DNA of 27,388 nt from an uncultured Flavobacteriales bacterium (lineage in GTDB: Bacteria; Bacteroidota; Bacteroidia; Flavobacteriales; Crocinitomicaceae). Positions 24,797 through 27,388 of this stretch are shown piece after piece. The stretch is taken from NCBI GenBank assembly GCA_946480815.1, contig CAMLLB010000059.1, forward strand, positions 1 to 27,388. Reading direction: 5' to 3'. The notes beneath the pieces were generated by a model that saw nothing but the letters and a program-made list of their open reading frames with translations, was not told the DNA's origin and searched no databases. Numbering within the stretch: position 1 is the stretch's first letter; each line of letters starts with the position of its first letter. The translations under genes were made by a program, and so were the position numbers.

Positions 24797-25960
24797 TTAA
24801 AATAATCGATGTCCCTGCTTGTCGATGAAAAACCAATTCCCGTTTTTCTTTACCAAAGCTGCTCCGTCACTAAAACCGTATAAATTCTCATACACATCCG
24901 GAAACAATGCTTTCCCTTTTAAATCTAAAAATTGCCCTTTTCCGTCAGCAATAACTCCAAGAACTCCTTCACCGACCATTATTTCATCGTAAACCGGTTG
25001 AATGATCATTTCACCTTTCGGATTGATACATCCAACTTTTTTCCCGATCCGAACGCGTGCCAAACCATCATAAAAGTCATGGACATCCCTATACTTCGAG
25101 GGAATTACCATTTTTCCGTTTTTATCGATAAAACCAAAGTTGTCATTGACCTCTACTGCTGCCATTCCTTCGCGAAACCCCGGAAAACCATCATATATCA
25201 ACGGAACGACTTCTTGTCCTTTTTTGTTTATAAACCCTCGTTTTTCATTCAAATCAACCAAGGCCAATCCTTCCCGGAAATAAAATACAAGATCGTATTT
25301 CGGCTGAATCACAATGTTTCCCTGCTTATCCATACATCCTCTTTTTCCTCCGATCTCAATGGATGCAAGTCCTTCATTAAAGGAGGAAATTCCATTACTT
25401 TTATGAGTAACCGGTTTCCTATTATTCATTTTATCGACAATGAACCATTGACCATTTTCGCTCACCGTTGTTAATTCTTCTTCAAATCCGTTGGCATTAT
25501 CGCATTTTACCGGTATAATTTCTGTTCCTTTTTCATCGACAAAACCCCATTTATCATCCAGTTTCACCATAGCTCTGCCATTCTGAAAATCGGTTGCGAA
25601 ATCATACTTTAAGGACGTGATTTCTTTTCCTGTGGAATCAATAAAACCATATTTTTTATTCATTACCACAATTGCAAATCCTTCACTAAAGTCATAAGCA
25701 TAATCGTATTGGCACGGTATACTATTCATTCCTGTTTTGTTGATGAACCCATATTTCTTATTCGTTACCACGATTGCAAATCCCTCTTTAAAAGAATATA
25801 CATATTGATAAGATGCTAAAGGTCGCAGACTGTCATATTCCTGCTCCGAATCATAAGCAGTTTTCACATTTTCGCGGCCTGGACTGCTATAACCGCAGCT
25901 TTGGAATAGTACCAATGACAAGAACAGGATTGCGATTTTATATGTTGGAATACTATACAT
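24797..25960 (-). CDS. WG-repeat lipoprotein
   Basis: A 387-residue exported lipoprotein. The signal ends in a lipobox-like LFQSC, so Cys22 should be lipidated. The rest is ten tandem WG-type beta repeats of about 33-36 residues, each with a pattern such as F-x-E-G-x-A, then KYGFI(D/N)xxG and a closing (K/Q)YD. Examples are FAIVVTNKKYGFINKTG, RAMVKLDDKWGFVDEKG and LALVDLNEKRGFINKKG. Repeat 4 (about 160-195, TVSENGQWFIVDKMNNRK) is degenerate. WG repeats form binding scaffolds of unknown ligand; no enzyme domain is present. No promoter box was convincing. Confidence 0.9.
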   Translation of the reverse strand: MYSIPTYKIAILFLSLVLFQSCGYSSPGRENVKTAYDSEQEYDSLRPLASYQYVYSFKEGFAIVVTNKKYGFINKTGMNSIPCQYDYAYDFSEGFAIVVMNKKYGFIDSTGKEITSLKYDFATDFQNGRAMVKLDDKWGFVDEKGTEIIPVKCDNANGFEEELTTVSENGQWFIVDKMNNRKPVTHKSNGISSFNEGLASIEIGGKRGCMDKQGNIVIQPKYDLVFYFREGLALVDLNEKRGFINKKGQEVVPLIYDGFPGFREGMAAVEVNDNFGFIDKNGKMVIPSKYRDVHDFYDGLARVRIGKKVGCINPKGEMIIQPVYDEIMVGEGVLGVIADGKGQFLDLKGKALFPDVYENLYGFSDGAALVKKNGNWFFIDKQGHRLF

Positions 25961-26091
25961 CGACGCACATAAGATTGGTATATTTGAATTTGAGAATCCA
26001 CTTTTGGTTCATTCAACATTCAATTCTATACAAAAAAACAAAAAAATAGCGAACCAGAAAGGTTAACACTTCCAGCTTTGATTTCAGGACT

Positions 26092-27270
26092 TTATTCCTC
26101 TTTAGTTCGGGGCTTCGATGCCGATTTCGATTTCGTCACTCCGCCGGATCTTGAATGTGGATTCCTGATTTGTTCTTTTACGATCTGTTTGGTAATTTCT
26201 TTCTTTTTCGTCCAGAACAGCGACTTCGGCATTTCATCTCCCAACAAATACCCGTAAGGTTCCAGCGATGGAATCGCATCAAAGACAACTTTCATAATCG
26301 CAGTTATCGGAATTGCCAGGAACATTCCCGGAATACCGGCAAGCGAACCTCCCACAATAACACATATGATGGAAGCCAGCGCATTGATCCTTACTTTGGA
26401 ACCGACAATCCGAGGCAAAAGGATGTTGTTATCAATTAGCTGGACAGTACCAATTACTGCCAAAACTCCCAAAACCGATTGTTCCAGACTTGGATTGTTG
26501 GAAAGTGAAATGAGGCAACTTAAAAGGTTTGCAACCAATATTCCAACATAGGGAATGAGGTTTAACAGCGAAACCAAAAGCCCGAGGAAAAGCGCGTATT
26601 TCACACCAATAATCCATAATCCCAAAGTCGTTAAACTTGCCACCACCGCAACTTCCAGTAATAAACCCAGAATATACATCCGGATAATCACTTTAATATC
26701 ATTGACAATAATCTGCATTTTTTCCGTACTTTTTGAAGGAACCAATTTCATTAAGAATTCCAACAGAAGTGAGCGATAAAATAAAAACAGGAACAGGTAA
26801 AGCGGGACCAAAATAAAATTCACCATTGCTCCTGTAAAAGACCCGAAACTTTCCATGGAGAAAAAATTTCCTTTCTTCATAAAATTTTCCTTTACGATCT
26901 TCTCCTGCTGAAAATTGGTTACTCCGAACGTTTTATTGATCCAATCGGCCAAATCATGGATTACTTTCATCATGTTTTTTTCCAGGGTAGGCAAATCATC
27001 AAAGAAATCCCTTAATTGAAGTCCCAGGAGAACGAGAATAGCTGCAAAGAAAACAACTGCTATTGTAACTGTAATGATCACTGACAACAATTTGGGAAAA
27101 TGCCATTTACGTTGCAGAAAGGAATCAATCGGCCGGATCAAAACACCCAAAATAAAAGCAAGAATAATCGGGAATAAAATGCCATTTGCCAGGTAGATAA
27201 CTGCAGTTACCACCACTAACAATAGGATAGTAAAGATGCGTCTTTGGTAGTTTACATGCGTATTATCCAT
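26092..27270 (-). CDS. AI-2E family transporter
   Basis: Polytopic inner-membrane protein of the AI-2E/PerM family (392 residues from the preferred start). I prefer the ATG at 27268-27270 (MDNTHVNYQRRIFTILLLVVV) over the one at 27301-27303, because it begins with the cytoplasmic stretch usual before the first membrane pair; the upstream frame adds 11 residues without a pattern. About eight segments: two or three near residues 12-80, a large loop with LADWINKTFG, then a group from about 140 to 340 with the conserved PYVGILVAN and GSKVRINAL regions. Family members export autoinducer-2, sodium or unknown solutes, so transport of AI-2 is not shown. The C-terminus is long and basic. It is a single gene. 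Confidence 0.88.
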   Translation of the reverse strand: MDNTHVNYQRRIFTILLLVVVTAVIYLANGILFPIILAFILGVLIRPIDSFLQRKWHFPKLLSVIITVTIAVVFFAAILVLLGLQLRDFFDDLPTLEKNMMKVIHDLADWINKTFGVTNFQQEKIVKENFMKKGNFFSMESFGSFTGAMVNFILVPLYLFLFLFYRSLLLEFLMKLVPSKSTEKMQIIVNDIKVIIRMYILGLLLEVAVVASLTTLGLWIIGVKYALFLGLLVSLLNLIPYVGILVANLLSCLISLSNNPSLEQSVLGVLAVIGTVQLIDNNILLPRIVGSKVRINALASIICVIVGGSLAGIPGMFLAIPITAIMKVVFDAIPSLEPYGYLLGDEMPKSLFWTKKKEITKQIVKEQIRNPHSRSGGVTKSKSASKPRTKEE

Positions 27271-27303
27271 AAAATGACCTTTCTTAAATATAAGAAGATT
27301 CAT

Positions 27304-27388
27304 CCGGGAAATGAGAAGTGAGAAGCAAAAAGTTCTTAAAACACTTGAAAGTTCAAGAGATTCAAAGGGTTTAAAGGGCTTAAAAGTT
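27304..27388. other. Low-complexity intergenic text at the right edge
   Basis: Made of quasi-repeated words: GAGAAGTGAGAAG, TTGAAAGTTCAAG, and AAAGGGTTTAAAGGGCTTAAAAG. It is not coding in any frame that I can support. Similar word-like stretches lie at 7875-7900, 19735-19765 and 20867-20935. It is upstream of the AI-2E gene and may hold its promoter, but I saw no TAnnTTTG box. Confidence 0.5.

Overview
The window looks like chromosomal DNA of a Bacteroidota bacterium, most likely Flavobacteriia (a Crocinitomicaceae/Fluviicola-type genome is my guess from overall style, not a database result). The reasons are a secreted protein with a type IX secretion (T9SS) C-terminal sorting tail, a DUF6702-M1 peptidase pair, a pyrG-yidC pair, low GC, few Shine-Dalgarno sequences, and several promoters with the Bacteroidota -7 box TAnnTTTG close to start codons. 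Nearly all of it is ordinary housekeeping and envelope biology. I found no phage, IS element, CRISPR array or obvious foreign island. Layout: 1-77 holds the Gly/Arg-rich tail of a truncated gene and a perfect 40-bp palindromic terminator. 96-3671 (minus) is pyrG-yidC. 3995-4903 (minus) is a secreted protein resembling the polymorphic toxin type 23 family. 5031-6844 (plus) is a LytS/LytTR two-component system with a start codon almost on its promoter. 6849-7022 holds two nested imperfect palindromes between convergent genes. 7029-7862 (minus) is cvfB with a GTG start. 8046-8852 (minus) is a tandem universal stress protein. 9023-10162 (plus) is a membrane metallophosphoesterase. 10240-12201 (minus) is a lamin-tail T9SS cargo protein. 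12601-17508 (minus) is a tight six-gene operon, in transcription order: DUF6702, M1 metallopeptidase, DUF2625, an unlisted 55-residue membrane microprotein, a secreted 209-residue protein, and an FMN reductase. 17718-18374 (minus) is an FSA-type transaldolase. 18375-19209 is an 835-bp gene-free stretch with unusual structure: an 18-bp palindrome, a 52-bp direct repeat pair, a likely small SRP RNA, and a 134-bp tandem duplication carrying four copies of a 27-bp motif that runs into the end of the next gene. 19210-20835 (minus) is rpe, a DinB-like gene and a GNAT gene. 20934-22544 (minus) is a YcbB-type L,D-transpeptidase. 22599-24775 (plus) is a coupled trio: rhomboid protease, class IV aminotransferase, DUF71/Dph6-like PP-loop ATPase. 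24797-25960 (minus) is a WG-repeat lipoprotein. 26092-27270 (minus) is an AI-2E family transporter. How the genes fit together: pyrG supplies CTP, and yidC, the L,D-transpeptidase, the M1 operon and the T9SS cargo serve envelope assembly and secretion; the likely SRP RNA would feed the same membrane-insertion route as YidC. fsa and rpe belong to pentose-phosphate metabolism. The least explained material lies between genes, above all at 18.4-19.2 kb and in a motif shared by the intergenic regions at 3.9 and 8.0 kb.
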